From Apostichopus japonicus (taxonomy: Eukaryota > Echinodermata > Holothuroidea > Aspidochirotida > Stichopodidae): a stretch of 64,000 nt of DNA. Positions 31,488-59,159 of this stretch are shown here, in pieces; within the stretch, counting starts at the first letter, position 1; every line of letters starts with the position of its first letter. The stretch spans positions 37,662,501 through 37,726,500 of the forward strand of contig NC_092568.1 in assembly GCF_037975245.1 (NCBI RefSeq). The letters run 5' to 3'. The notes under the pieces are model-generated. The model saw nothing but the letters and a program-made list of their open reading frames with translations. It was not told where the DNA came from and did not search any database. A program made the translations under genes and the position numbers.

Positions 31488-33970
31488 GCTTTACTAAGAA
31501 CTAGGAGATAGTTTAGCTCCTATGAGAGCTATTCACTTGGAATTGAAATTTGTATAGACTTATCTACTGAGTACTAGACCTCCAAAAGGCTTAGCCTAGC
31601 TTACCACTATCCTCATCGTTTTGGAGACCATTAGGCAACGAATTCCTACGCCGTTGCGTAATTTACAAGCAGAAGAACGATCGGGATGTGCTCACTAAAC
31701 ACCGAACCGATGTGAATACTTCACAGTGTCGTGTTATCAAGAAACCGAACTGGATTGTAACAGGCGTGTCCGAGTTTTGCAGCAAATGTTGGCTCTGTAC
31801 TGTAGGAAACTTTCTATTTCTCTGTTTCTTTGCTTTTAGGCACTTACAAGGATTTTAGATTTTGCTTTGCACATCTGCAGGAACCTTAGGCTTGTAGAGT
31901 TTACGTCACGACTACAAATTCTTCTGGACCTTTGAATACTGTACATATCCTTCTGTTTTCATCTTTATTACCTTATGACTTTGTGTAATAGAAGTGTACG
32001 ATGATGTATCCACATTATAATATTGTTCATGTGTCACCTTAACAACATGAGTATTGAATACGTATACTGAAGGAGAATAATCATAGGTATTAGAGGATAG
32101 TGTTTACAGAGTGCATAAATACCCTCTGAATGTAAATGTTATCTAACAAAAAAGCTTAGGCCTTTATACTAGCTGTAGAGGAACTATTAGGATCAAAGCA
32201 TTGAAATCGCTAGGCTGACATACTTAGTACATGCCTGCATAAACTCTAGTTCATTCTGCAATTGGGATATGATGAAACCTTAATTATTATCTTATGCTAT
32301 ACAAGATATAGTCTGCCATATTAATGGGCTATAGCCATTGAAACTTGGCCTATGAAGGCCAAGGAAGATGACTATTCTAGATAGCAAGGCTTTTATTAGA
32401 GCTTCCCCTCCCCCCGCCTCCTCTACAACTTTTGATATTAAATTTGGTCTAGTGTTTCATGAAGCAGGCTCTAGATGAGTTCAAATAGCACTTCTTTAGT
32501 CCTCCTTAGATTCTTGTAGAGTAGAAAAGTTTAGTGATTATTGATACCTCTAAATTAAAAGTTTTTTCCATCGGTGTAGGAGCTTAGCTATTGGCAGCTA
32601 GTGCCAGCACAGGTCATGGACTCATGGTTATAGCAATGAGGCACAGTACCTTGCATGTGTCGGACCTAGGCTATATTAGCATTTAGCCAATATAATATGT
32701 CAGATAGGCTTATCTGGTCTCTGGATATCGTCAAATGACATACAGACCGATTTCAAGTACATTATGTTGATATAGTCTTTCTGCCAACAAATAAACCATC
32801 ATTATATCATAGTCTAATCTAACCACAGTGATAGATTGTTTATATTTTCTACCATATTCTTGGACTGTATAGAAAAGGAACATGTTTCTGTAGACTTTGT
32901 CTACAAATGAAGCTGTTGTAAATTATTCAATTTGAGTTTGTTTAGACCACCATCATTTTTAGACTTGGTGAGCAGTAGTATACATAGCCTTAGCTATTCT
33001 GTGTGTGTGAGTCAGGTTCACATGTAGCAATAGCCTAAGCTATTCTGTGTGTGTGTGAGCCAGGATCACATGTAGCAAAAGCCTAAGCTATTCTATGTGT
33101 GTGAGTTAGGTTCACATTTAGCAATAGCCTAAGCTATTCTATGTGTTTCCGATAACATTCACATTTAGTAATAGTGTAAGCTACTCTTATGTGCATCAGT
33201 CCGGCTCTGGCTTATGGAAGGCTCATTGTATTACTAAGATACCAAAATTGCCAGTCCATCATACTCTAGTAGGCCTGTCTGGGATTAAGGCTCTACAATC
33301 TCAGATAGAAAGAGAAGATGAACTACACTTTTGGAGAAGACTTTGGGTACTGGCCTTGTTTATGTGTATCTGCTAAGTATGATATGATAGAACTTGTTTC
33401 ACTGTATTGCCCTAAGAGTAACCTACACTGATCAATAAAGATGTTCTTTGATTCTTGTTTAGTTTATGTACACATGTAGTGATGTTTTACTTTACCATTA
33501 AGATATACTTTGAGCTTACCTTGGTTGTCTATTTCCTTTAACAACCTCATCAAAGAATGGTGAGTGTGGAAACAACTGTGATGAAGGAACGAGCATATTT
33601 CCACAACTCATTGGCTACTAAATGATGTGTTTCATCCCTGTTTGTTTTTGTAATTATCTCAGTTCATTAAGATTGTTAAAGTTTGAATCATCAAGTATGC
33701 TGGTATAATGACAAACTAATTCATACATATGAATTGGTGATGTGCCTTCTATCCAGGTATTTGAAAAGTTAAAACTGGTTCGTACATGTAACTGATATTT
33801 CATAGTCTCAATGTATTATTTTCAGCAGCGTTTAGTTTTGTTGTCAGTTCATCAGACTTGTTTTTGATGCTCTCCTAAATATTAACCAGTGTGCTGAATA
33901 TTAATGTTCATTCAGCAATGTAACAGTTCTCTTCAATAAACCCAATACAAGACTAACTGCAAACTGGGTC
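31488..33970 (+). other. Probable 3'UTR exon of hnRNP A/B
   Basis: It starts after a good acceptor. No coding potential is seen beyond five codons. Candidate poly(A) signals are AATAAA near 33436 (ATCAATAAAGATG) and near 33937 (TTCAATAAACCC). It includes a 47-bp tandem repeat at 32975-33200. Without transcript data the true 3' end is unknown. Confidence 0.5.
32975..33200 (+). repeat. ~47-bp tandem repeat, about 5 units
   Basis: Each unit reads roughly AGCCTAAGCTATTCTGTGTG, TGTGAGTCAGGTTCACAT, TTAGCAAT. AGCTATTCT cores lie at about 32992, 33038, 33087, 33132 and, in altered form, 33179. Later units are more diverged. Confidence 0.85.
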
Positions 33971-33974
33971 TGAT

Positions 33975-35000
33975 TTCATGCCTCTCTATACTGTGGCTTA
34001 AAACCATCAACACATGTTAGTGCGAATTGTCTACACTGTTAACACGAGCGGTACTTGCAGACTTCTCTGTCCATTAGCTACCAGCCTACTACCCTTCATC
34101 TAAACTGGATCAATGCAGCTGGGTTTTTATGAAAATAGTGCTGCCTTTGTTTGTGAATCAATATGGTTTATAACTTCCTTTTTACAAATGTTGTTGTAAC
34201 TTTACCTGAACACTTGTCAGCATTTTGCTAGTGTTACCTAAAGAGACATTACAGATAAATTGCATGAACAACAAGTTGGTCCATAAATGTTTGAAAATGT
34301 TTGGTAATCATATGTAAATTACTTTTCTTTGTTTTTCAAGCATTACCTTGCACTTAACTATGTCTAAAAAAAAAATCTGTTACAATTTTTATATGTTAAG
34401 CCATTGAGTAATTTAAGTTTTAGAGGTAAACTACAAGTAATGAACTTAGTCCTTTTGTAATAATTTTTTAGATGGCATTTTGTTTTCCTTTTTAATAAAT
34501 CGAAACTTTTGTAAATATATATTCTGGTGTTCATGAACTCATGGTTCCTTTGACTCAACTTTTACTGTTGATAGAATCCCATTGATGAATAAAATGGAAT
34601 AACTTGTGTCAAGAAATGTGTTTATTACTCCCTTTTCACCTCTGCATAAGTCTTCACCCCCTTCCCCACACCCCTCCCTGACCTCAATGTAGCCAGAATT
34701 TAATTTCAATAAAGTGTTGAAAGCCAGAATACCGCATATGCCCTCTCCCTTTGAATCTGTAAATTCCACAAGATCACATTTTTACATAAATGATCCCAAT
34801 GTGTAGTCGCTGTCTAACATCCTGCCACTGTTTCCCTCGTATTGTAGCCAGCTTGTAGCATTTCCCTCTTATGTTTAAATGTCCAAAGTCAGCCCACAAT
34901 GATCTTTGACTGTGATATGTTGTGCTTAGTTGACAATACTCTGATGGCTTAACCAAGTCAGACTCCTTATATTTACAAAAAGTATTTTCTACCCTTTCTT
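33975..35000. other. Intergenic, no gene seen
   Basis: AT-rich sequence follows the probable 3' end of the hnRNP gene. AATAAA near 34494 is a further possible poly(A) signal. The minus-strand frames at 34539-34956 have no recognisable similarity. Confidence 0.4.
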
Positions 35001-35665
35001 ATCAGGCAGGTATTTGGCTTCCTTTCTCTGTAGTAAACAAAATGGATGTGTTTTACATGTCTCTATTGGATGAAAGCTTCACTTTGCGTGATGTGGATCT
35101 CTCCCACATTGAGTAGGCTAAAGGTAACCTATTGATTTTGTTTGAAGGCTAGTGTGCTGGTTGACATGATGAAACAGTGTAATATTTTAAGAGATAATCT
35201 AGACACATTGATTCCCCAGAATAATTAAGATCAGTGAATTGTATTGGGTTGGTGTTTAACTTTCATCTAATATGCTTGTAGTAAACAAAATGGATGTGTT
35301 TTCAAATGTCTCTATGACAACAACTTGAGTTGGAGAGATCTCATCAATGGCCTAATGTGTATCTCATATTTAGAACAGGGAGGCGGCTCTTTTTGTTGAA
35401 CTTAGCAGCAGAGTTCAATATGAATTTGTCAGCATGAGACCTCTGGACAGATAACTGAGAATGGATCGCCTGCCTGACATTTTGATTTCCCCACAATGAT
35501 TAATATTATATTGCTTTTGGTAAAGGTCAGTCATGGTCAAAATATAAAGACTTTGTAAACATGACAAAGGAAACCAAGAAGGAACAACTCTCATATGTGA
35601 CTTCTGGATTCCTGTTAGTAATACAAAGTCAGTGATTGGTCTTTGAGGCAGGTCAAAGGTCATGG
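35000..35665 (+). repeat. Degenerate copies of the DR1-bearing repeat
   Basis: A partly duplicated segment (GTAGTAAACAAAATGGATGTGTTTT at 35032 and 35279) is mixed with units of the half-site repeat: ACATTGAGTA near 35107, GACTTTGTAAACATGAC near 35549, and CAGGTCAAAGGTCATGG near 35649. The last contains a perfect AGGTCAAAGGTCA at 35650-35662. Confidence 0.7.
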
Positions 35666-35669
35666 ATTT

Positions 35670-36255
35670 AGTTTCTGGCTTTATATCTGGTTTAATCTGG
35701 CCATATCAAGCTTTATATGGCCATATAAAGCCAGATATAACTGGATAAGTAGTCAATCCATGTATATAGATAAAGTTTTATCTGGCCATATAAAGCCAGA
35801 TATAACTTGATATACAGTTATTCCAGATACGCAGATTAAGTTTTATCCGGCCATAGAATGCCAGATATAACTTACTATACAGTTATTCCATGTACAGATT
35901 AAGTTTTATATGGCCATATAAAGCCAGATATAATTGGATATGTAGTCAATCCAGATATGCAGATAAAGTTTTATCTGGCCATATAAAGCCAGATATAACT
36001 GGATATGTAGTTAATCCAGATATGCATATTAAGTTTTATCTGGCCATATAAAGCCAGATATAACTTGATATACAGTTATTCCATCAAGTTTTATCTGGCC
36101 ATATAAAGCCAGATATAACTGGATATGTAGTCAATCCAGATGTGCAGATAAAGTTTTATCTGGCCAGATATAACTGGATATGTAGTTAATCCAGATATGC
36201 ATATTAAGTTTTATCTGGCCATATAAAGCCAGATATTACTTGATATACATGTAAG
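35670..36255 (+). repeat. 65-bp hairpin satellite, nine units
   Basis: Tandem units each carry the inverted repeat TATCTGGC-CATATAAA-GCCAGATA, followed by TAACTGGATATGTAGTCAAT, CCAGATATGCAGAT and AAAGTTT. GGCC cores lie at about 35719, 35783, 35849, 35912, 35977, 36042, 36097, 36162 and 36217; the 36162 unit lost one arm. Two subtypes (ACTGGATATGTAG and ACTTGATATACAG) alternate. No coding potential. Confidence 0.93.
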
Positions 36256-36259
36256 ACTG

Positions 36260-37310
36260 GGTGCTCCAACATAGTGTATTTTCATAGAGGTTTACATTAC
36301 CCTATATTATGGTACTGCACATGTACATAATTTTAATGGTAAAGCACTCGCAATACACACTTAGTTAAAGGGGGCGTGGGGGGGGGGGGTGCATTGACTA
36401 GGCTACTTGTTCTATCTGGGTCTTAGCTGGAAAAAGGATAACTCAGGGGGTACCCATTCAGTTGTGTTTAATATAAGAGGCATTATGTGCTTCTTTGAAC
36501 ATTTAATGAAGGCTAGCCACAAACAAACATTTGAACCAGATAATTGAACCAACTTGCATTACTTTAGAAGTGGTACACACATATGTAATATCAACTGAAA
36601 ACTAATCAAGATAACTCTGAAATGGAAAATATGATTACTAACTATTTTGTTGAGTTTCTAAATCATCTATTAAAAATTGCATATGTTTGTGTTGTTGAAA
36701 GTGTTCAATGAAAATCCATCTAATGTAACTAAATCTGAGGAGGAGAAATGTATGGAAAGAAAATGGATTTTTCTAGCTATTATCTATCATGGTTTGAGAC
36801 ACCATTTACATAACAACCAATAGGTTTCATTTTAACTGCAAATATTATGTTAGAAAGAGGCATTTTAGAGCACATAACAAACATCACTAATATTCCTTGA
36901 GAGAAGTGGAGTGAATAAGATTTAGGAGAAAAATTACTGTTTTAATTTATCTAACAAAGCACATGTCATGTAAAATATTATTCTACTCTGCTGGAACCAC
37001 AAGGGTTGGGCAGTTAGTCTTGCCCTTCTCTCCCCTCCCCCACCAATCCACCTAGACCAAGTTCCTCACAGAAGTAATCTTTTCTCCATTCCAAATTTTT
37101 CAGATGAACTAGTGTCCTGTTGGAGATGGCAGGCAATGGATTCAACTCATCACTTGAAGACATCAGTGTGAGGTATTCAGTGAGGCTGTATGGGATCATT
37201 GTTACAATGAAGCACCCAAGCTATACAAAGGGACATCTTATGGTAGGTCCTTTTGATGTTTTTCATAAACTGCCATATTGAGGTAATAAGCTTCTAAATC
37301 CATTCTGGTT
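36260..37310. other. Intergenic, no gene seen
   Basis: A G-rich run occurs near 36370-36390. No exon or RNA gene recognised. Confidence 0.4.
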
Positions 37311-37311
37311 G

Positions 37312-37430
37312 CTCCCTAGCCTCAGTTACTACCTAGCCTCAGTTAATCCCTAGCATCAGTTACTCCCTAGCCTCAGTTAGTCCCTACCCTCGGTTAATCC
37401 CTAGCCTCGGTTACTCCCTAGCCTCGGTTC
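37312..37430 (+). repeat. 17-bp minisatellite, 7 units
   Basis: Seven contiguous copies of CTCCCTAGCCTCAGTTA with few substitutions; the last three units share CTCGGTT. Unit boundaries are exact, with no indels. Confidence 0.95.
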
Positions 37431-37434
37431 CTAT

Positions 37435-38190
37435 TAGTAGAGAGCTGAACAAAAGAAACTGACCCTCCCCTTCCAACTTCAGGTGTTTCCCACGATAAAC
37501 TATCACATGCAATCAGTCCACTGTATTAACTGGTCATGGTCATATGATAGGTGACATCCATAAATTTACTTTCTCTTCATTGCTTAGTGTTGTCTCTATT
37601 TTACTTTAATCACTCGCTGCTATACTCTACTTCTTGGTTTAGTACTTTTAATAATAAAATTCAAGGAATCTATTTCTGCTTGAGATGTTACGTGAATGTA
37701 TCACCTGTCATAAAAGCCTGGGCTACTGTGAACCTTTCAGGGAATTTGCAATCACACAGCCAAAGAAGAGACCAGGTGTTTGTGGATTTGGGATTCCTCT
37801 TTCACTAATGCCAATAACTAAGATTCTTGCAGCTTACAGTACTGACAATGATCAAACAGATTGCAATAAATAACTTTCAGTACTTTACGACAACAAAAAT
37901 GAAGAAATACGTAGGTGAGGTGGAACTGGGAGATATAGTTACTACCACAATTGAAGTCATTTTGCACTTGACATATGACTCAACATACATTGAATGTATG
38001 GAACTGATAAGTCAGGTATGATGCTAGGACTAAAGTCTTGGAAGAGTACTGTCTTTGTAAGTTTGCTGCTTGGTTTGATATTTCTTCATATAAAGCAGTA
38101 GATACACAAACACTTCAAAATGAAAGCAAGTCAGAAAATGAACCTGCTGTAGGAATCAGATGGCGAAAAGCAATTAATCCAGCATTGAGA
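37435..38190. other. Intergenic, no gene seen
   Basis: Overlapping short frames at 37551-38253 have no splice or family support. Confidence 0.35.
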
Positions 38191-38345
38191 TTGAAGGTCA
38201 AAGTTCACTTGTGTCGGAAATTCCAATATGACGTCAACAATATATCTTACTAAACGGTTGGCAATGCCATCCTAGACGTATGGCTAACAAAATTAATGTT
38301 AAAGTTCTTTCAGAAGTGGTCAAAGGTCAGTTGAAGTCAGCAAAG
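38190..38345 (+). repeat. Fragment of the DR1-bearing repeat
   Basis: It contains AGGTCAAAGTTCA at 38195-38207 and TGGTCAAAGGTCA at 38317-38329, about 122 bases apart, with GTCAGTTGAAGTCAGC after the second. It is a weak remnant of the family at 25.2 kb. Confidence 0.6.
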
Positions 38346-39365
38346 GTAGAATAGTGCTATAGAAAGACATTTTTGTCTTTGTACAATTCTGTATGAGAAA
38401 AGACAGGATTTGACAGACAGTTTAACATAATTGTGGTGTCTGTATATGATACCAAAGTGCAATGGTGTCCAATATATGTGTATCAGCTTTAAAGATTCTG
38501 AGGTTTTGAAATATGAGGGTAATGTATGCTCTCACTGGTTTGTCAAACAGCAATCATCTTGAAATAACAGTATAAAAGAAAGGTAATATCCAACACCCCA
38601 ATTTCATCTGAGACTGTTGTGTGTGCTTCACTAGCATGCCCATGTGGGCCAGAAGACTAGAGTAAAGATATGTAATATCAGTAAAAGCATATGACAACAT
38701 AAATCACAATGTTCAGATGGATTACAGAATCTCTGAGCTTCTAGCTTACATTAAATTAAAACTGTTTAAAAACATGAAATTATAGATGTCAAAGGTATTT
38801 ATCCTTCCATTTTGGTTTTATTATATTTTCTTTTCATGTAGGTTCTTGAGTCGCTGGAAACAGAATGCAACAAATCTTATCGGCAAGTAGCTCTCCAACA
38901 ATGTCTATGCAGTTACTAGTGTTGAGGAATCATATCCAAGCTACAAGGTTGATGAGAGCATTTTGAAGGCTGCCCTGAAAGCCACAACCTCCATCAGAAA
39001 ACACGCTCATGGAAGTCAACGTTACCATAGCAACAAACACTATGATCAAACTGCATTGTTACAGATCAGTTATTTTCATCATCACACAAAGCCATATCAT
39101 GTTTGTCGTGATCCTGCTTCAGTACAGGGTGAGACAAAATAATAAGACACATTCAATACGCGTGAGTGAGAATATACTTCTCTTCTATTTGGTGGTTTGT
39201 GTATATCTGATATGACATCGGTGACCTCGGGGTAGGTGTATCTTATGGAATATATATACAAGTGACCTCATAAAATATATGCCAGTCGTATAGTTAATCT
39301 ATTACGTTTGAAGAATTTTAATAGGTTCTCCTTTGAATTAATATTTTTTTGATGATACCTGTACA

Positions 39366-39425
39366 GTAACTGCAATCTTTAACTGCAATCTCTGCAACTG
39401 CAATCTCTAACTGCAATCTTTTATT
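39366..39425 (+). repeat. Short AACTGCAATCT repeat
   Basis: Four copies of AACTGCAATCT with spacers of a few bases form a small minisatellite in intergenic DNA. Confidence 0.85.
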
Positions 39426-39429
39426 TGAT

Positions 39430-42400
39430 TTCACCTTCATTTTCATGCTTTTGTTTTTAGCTCTACTGTAAGGCCTCTAATAAAGACAAAGAGAGCCGAT
39501 TGCCCCCAGTCTATTTCTTGGATATTAAAACCTCGGAAAGGTTCTTGTCGTAGAAATACTTTGCACAAGGACAAAATGCTGTACAAACGCATAATTCCTC
39601 TAGTTTTCATAAGTAGATGTACTCCATTGAAATGATGATTTGTCTTAGTCAAAATATGCTAATGTAATTAAAAGGGGAATATTACTTAATGGTCATCAGT
39701 ATTGGCTCCAAATTTAGCCTGATAAAATATGCTACAAGTTTTGAAAAGTATCCTCCTAGAGGTTCTGACCCTCAAAATTATTCCCGACCGTTGAGGATTA
39801 TTAGAAAAGGCAAATTAGTATCTTAGTGTTGATAATTATTATTAGAAAGGCAGTAAAATGAAGGTTGATCTTTGAGCATGCGTGACCATTATCATACTAT
39901 TCTAGCATATTCTGATGATGTTCAAACTCATTTGTTGGTGATGTCATATCCACACTACAAGGCAATATTTTGTTGATGGTTAACCAAACCATCTATGATA
40001 ATCTCTATGAACTGACTACTGATGAGGACTCAACTGCAAGTAATATAAAGAGGTCCCGCACCACAATAAGAGTCATACACGTGTGAATGAAAGGTTAATT
40101 TTTGTAAAATAGCCCTCAAGTGACCCTACTGTATTGGTTTTTTTGGCATTTTCTGAGTCGTCATTGGTCTTTTTTATGCTTGGGCCAAAATGGTCTAAAA
40201 ATCTGGAGGATTGAAGGTATTTTAGAAATTCCTGGGTGAAACAAGAAGATTCTGGAGCGAGAGCTGGCAGATGGGTTGGGGAGCACGATAATAAACTTTG
40301 AGCTCTTCTAGCTCAAAATCATTCAGCCTCTGAAAATGATCCTGCTAGGATCAGACCGTCAGACCCACTTACTTTTACACATTCTCTTACACAGGCTCTG
40401 TAGCGGATAAGCAGTTTGCTAACAGGTTTTTTGTTACTTTGAGCTCAAAATCTTAACGGTCATGGTGGCAAAAACTTGAAAGTGCTGTGATAGCCTAAGC
40501 CATCAGCTATCATATGGTGGGTAGGACATGTCAGTTGAAAACTTATCTATGCTCTAGCGGCCTTGCAAAGCGACCAGTTTAGTGTGTAAGACAATGGGGC
40601 AATTAATTGTGGTGCGACACTTTAAGTGGACGATTTGCATTACTTGGCTATGAAACCTTTGTGCAAATGATACTGAATGTTCCATCTTCATAAAAAAACA
40701 AATGAAGAATAAGTTTCTTGCTGTCACTTCGACAATGTTAAGAGCAAGATGTTCTGGCATACTTTGTCAATTTTATAGCATGTGATGAGTAAGATGTATT
40801 ATAGTTAATACCATATCAATCGGGTAACCGAGTGACATATTTTACCGCAAAGGAATCCAAGTCTATTGATTTTCTGATTTTTACCGGAGTAAGAAATAAA
40901 CACAGGATGCTATTATGTGACTAGCTTGGTGACAGACAGCTTGGTGACAGACTATGGGACTAGCTTGGTGACAGACAGTTGAGAATTCTGTATGTGCATG
41001 TTCTGAAGATATTAATTTAAAGTAAGGGGGAGGTGTACATAACAAATATGATAGATTGGCAGTACTATGGTAGGGGTGGGGTACATTGCTGTAAGTTTGT
41101 TCCACCACTATAATATATTTTCATATGTGATAGGAAATAGAAATACATAATTTCCAATACATTCCATGAAATTACTAGTGTAGCTCTTTATTTGTTTTTA
41201 TTTAAATGTCTTGAAGGTGTGTTTGGGTATGGGTGGGGGTGGGCGAGGGTATTCATGGTTCATACTAAAATTCCACAATGGTGGATATCTGTCAATTTGT
41301 GGTTGCATATTTGTCTTGAGCTGCTGAGGTATGAGAAACCAATCTTACTTGAAACAGGGACTCTGCTTTACAATGATTCTAACAGAAGCATTCCAGAGAA
41401 TTAAACAAACAATATGAGGCTGAATTTAACTGGTACTCATTTTGAGGACTCATTATTTTAATTCTGGCAATTCAACTCCGGTACAAATCACACTGAATGT
41501 GTACCATCTTCCAATAAATAGAAAACAAAATTATAATATTCATCCTGTGACTGCTCTCATATTAAGAGAGTGAATTTTTCTTACACAGTGTGGCAAGTTT
41601 ACATGCTGCTACATGAAAGATAATTGTAAAATATATTTGATAAGAGACAGCTTTACCTTTTTATTAGTTATATTGTCTATAAATATATTAATTATAATTC
41701 TATTGTTCTAATCCAGCTCTTATCCAACAATACTGCCCCTCCATGTTCAAACCGATTCGGTTGATAGGAGTAACAAGAAAAAAGATTTGCTAATATACGA
41801 AACACTTTCAACAGCAATTCATAAATCTGTTTAAGTTCAATATATTTGCCCATGCATGGATGGGTGATAAAGTATCTTTAATATTCTCATGTTACTTTTC
41901 CCGTAAAAGGTGACATTTGATAGAAAACTCAGCTGTCGGTTGTATTTTATATACAACTAGTACGTTTTGTGAAATGACTTTGTTGACATGTTAGGTTCAT
42001 CAATTGATATAGCCGGACTACTTAGTTCAACAAGCAGACCATTGGATCAGTTCTTAAGATGAAACACCAAACTCAATAGGGCAGCACAAGATATCATGGC
42101 CTCAAATGAATAACAGAATGAATAGAGAATAGCAGAATTTAATCTTAAGAGTTGCATTTCAGAGATTAAGCACATTGTAAAGCAGAATATCTTAAAAAGC
42201 AGAAATGGCTACTAGTGAAATCTTTAGTTAATTACTACATCAAAACTACAATCCAGTCTAACAGCCATCCTTGAATGAGTCTCCATGCTAGTAGAAATAC
42301 CACAATGCCTTTACCAGATGTAACTTATTCTACTACCCACAGAAAACACAATTCAAAACTGATATTGAAAAGGCTTAAAAAGAGCAGATCTAAACACAAC

Positions 42401-43380
42401 ACTCAAAAGTTTGAGCAGTTACAAATTGTTAAACAAACCATGTGCGTTTTTCATTTTAAAACAGTTATTAAGCATTTTAAATTTATTTGCTGTCCATGAC
42501 CTGTCTTGAAATAACTCTTTTTCAAGGTAAAATGTTATCTTTTGAAAGCTAACAGGAGATTAATAATGTGATTGGAGAATAGCTAATTCAAAGCAAAAAT
42601 AATAATAATAACTTTAGATCTGATTATAAAACACAAAAATCTCTGGAAAATATAAAGGAGATTAAAATCATGATAAATAAAAGAGCTGGCCATCTTTGTA
42701 AATATTGCATTATTTCGTGTAGACAGCATGTATGCATATAACAAATTCCCTCTAAGCTAACCAAACCAAACTGCTTGATATATGAAAAGAACACAACAGT
42801 TGATATAAACAGCTTATCAGTTATCTGGACAACTCTGAAATGAAATTTTTTGGAAAATAAATGTGTCTAATTATTTGAGTGAAGTTTGCCATTGCAGTAA
42901 TCTGTTCATTTTACCGTTTGTTTCATAACATGTAGTGCAGCATTGGAGGTCAATATTTGCATTTGTTAAGGGAATCCAATTACTGGATGGACGCAAAGGA
43001 AAGGAAAGGAACATGCAGAGTATATCATGAACTGCTAAACACAGGAATGGTTCGATTTCAGATCTGGTTAATACCAGATCCTAATCGAAAGAGATTTGGA
43101 TAATCTGGATTTAGATAATCCAGCTTTAAATATGGTATGTATGAACTGACAGTAACAACCAGTAAACAACTCTCTAATTTATTAATACACTAGCTATTGC
43201 AGCATTTTAAGTAACATTCAATGAATCTATTTTCTCAATAGAGAAAAGTACATATGGTGAGCAAGATGAGGGTAAGGTTGGTAGGGTGAGGAGGGGGGAG
43301 GAGTGGGTGATGATATGGTTGCAGTAGGCAACAACCCCCTTCCACATTTAATTTTTAAATATTTCATACAGACAACATGG
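39430..43380. other. Intergenic region with no recognised gene
   Basis: Apart from the short repeat at 40.9 kb I see no exons, RNA genes or clear mobile elements. The region lies between the convergent 3' ends of the two genes and may include part of the UGP2-like 3'UTR. Confidence 0.4.
40918..40980 (+). repeat. AGCTTGGTGACAGACAG repeat, 3 units
   Basis: Three copies of AGCTTGGTGACAGAC within about 60 bases, intergenic. Confidence 0.85.
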
Positions 43381-43974
43381 TTTATTGTAACTGACAGACA
43401 GACACATAATTATATAGAATCATAAATTCTCTTCTTTTTTCTTTCTATTCTCAAGGTGAGAAAGAGATTCCTACATTTGCTACTATGAGATGGATAAAGT
43501 TTAATATAAATTTTCGATAAAATATTCACAAATTAGCAAGTTAGTTTGAACGAGTTCAACTCTTGAAATATACCAAAAAAAAATATTACAGAAATTAAAA
43601 CCCAACTAAATCACGTTTGGTACTCTGAGAAATTCTATATCAACAAACGAATTTAAAATCTTTACATTGACCAAATAAGCTAGAATCCTTAGCAAAAAGG
43701 TGCAATGTCGTATTGGCTTTAATACCGACAAACTGGTAGAAGGCAGTGTGGGCCTGTTTATTAATGAAAACTAATATCCAGTTATCCACAAACTTTAAAA
43801 TGCTATTTCAGACCATCAAGAAACGGATAGCAATTGTGGATCATTTGCACCTTTGGAAAATCACAGCAATGGAAATTTGGGCACCCCTAAGAAAGTTCAG
43901 ATGGTACCTAAGAACATATAGCACATGTTTGTCAGGAAAGTTGTCATTGATTTGAAGCTAGCAGACTCTTTCAT
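43381..43974 (-). other. UGP2: Probable UGP2 3'UTR
   Basis: On the minus strand, AATAAA signals lie at 43757-43762 and 43381-43386. Either could end the message, and others exist further downstream. Confidence 0.5.
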
Positions 43975-58875
<14,901 letters not shown>

Positions 58876-58989
58876 AGTACTGTAGGTTGCATTCACAGTC
58901 GAAAAATAAAGTGTTCAATAGTAATGTCTGATTTGTATACCTGCAGTATTTATAATATCGTTTCTTCTTCCTGCCTAGTTTGGTCCCGT

Positions 58990-59155
58990 TCTTTTGCCCT
59001 TACTCACTTGTTCATTTGGCTGCTAGGCTTTGTTATAACTAATTGCATTCTCTGGGTATCGCCTACTCTAGTCAATAATCTCACTTGTTCATGTGGCTGC
59101 TCTGGCCTTTTGTAGTAACTAATTGCCTTCTCTTGGTATCCACTACTTTAGTCAA
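58990..59155 (+). repeat. ~76-bp tandem duplication just upstream of UGP2 start
   Basis: The order CTCACTTGTTCAT, TGGCTGCT, AACTAATTGC, TTCTCTGGTATC, CTACT, TAGTCAATAA occurs twice, about 115-280 bases upstream of the predicted ATG. It could lie in the 5'UTR or promoter. Confidence 0.85.
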
Positions 59156-59159
59156 TAAA

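Noticed and set aside
40905-40985. CRISPR-like array
   Set aside because: Three short direct repeats without regular unique spacers in an animal genome; a minisatellite fits better.
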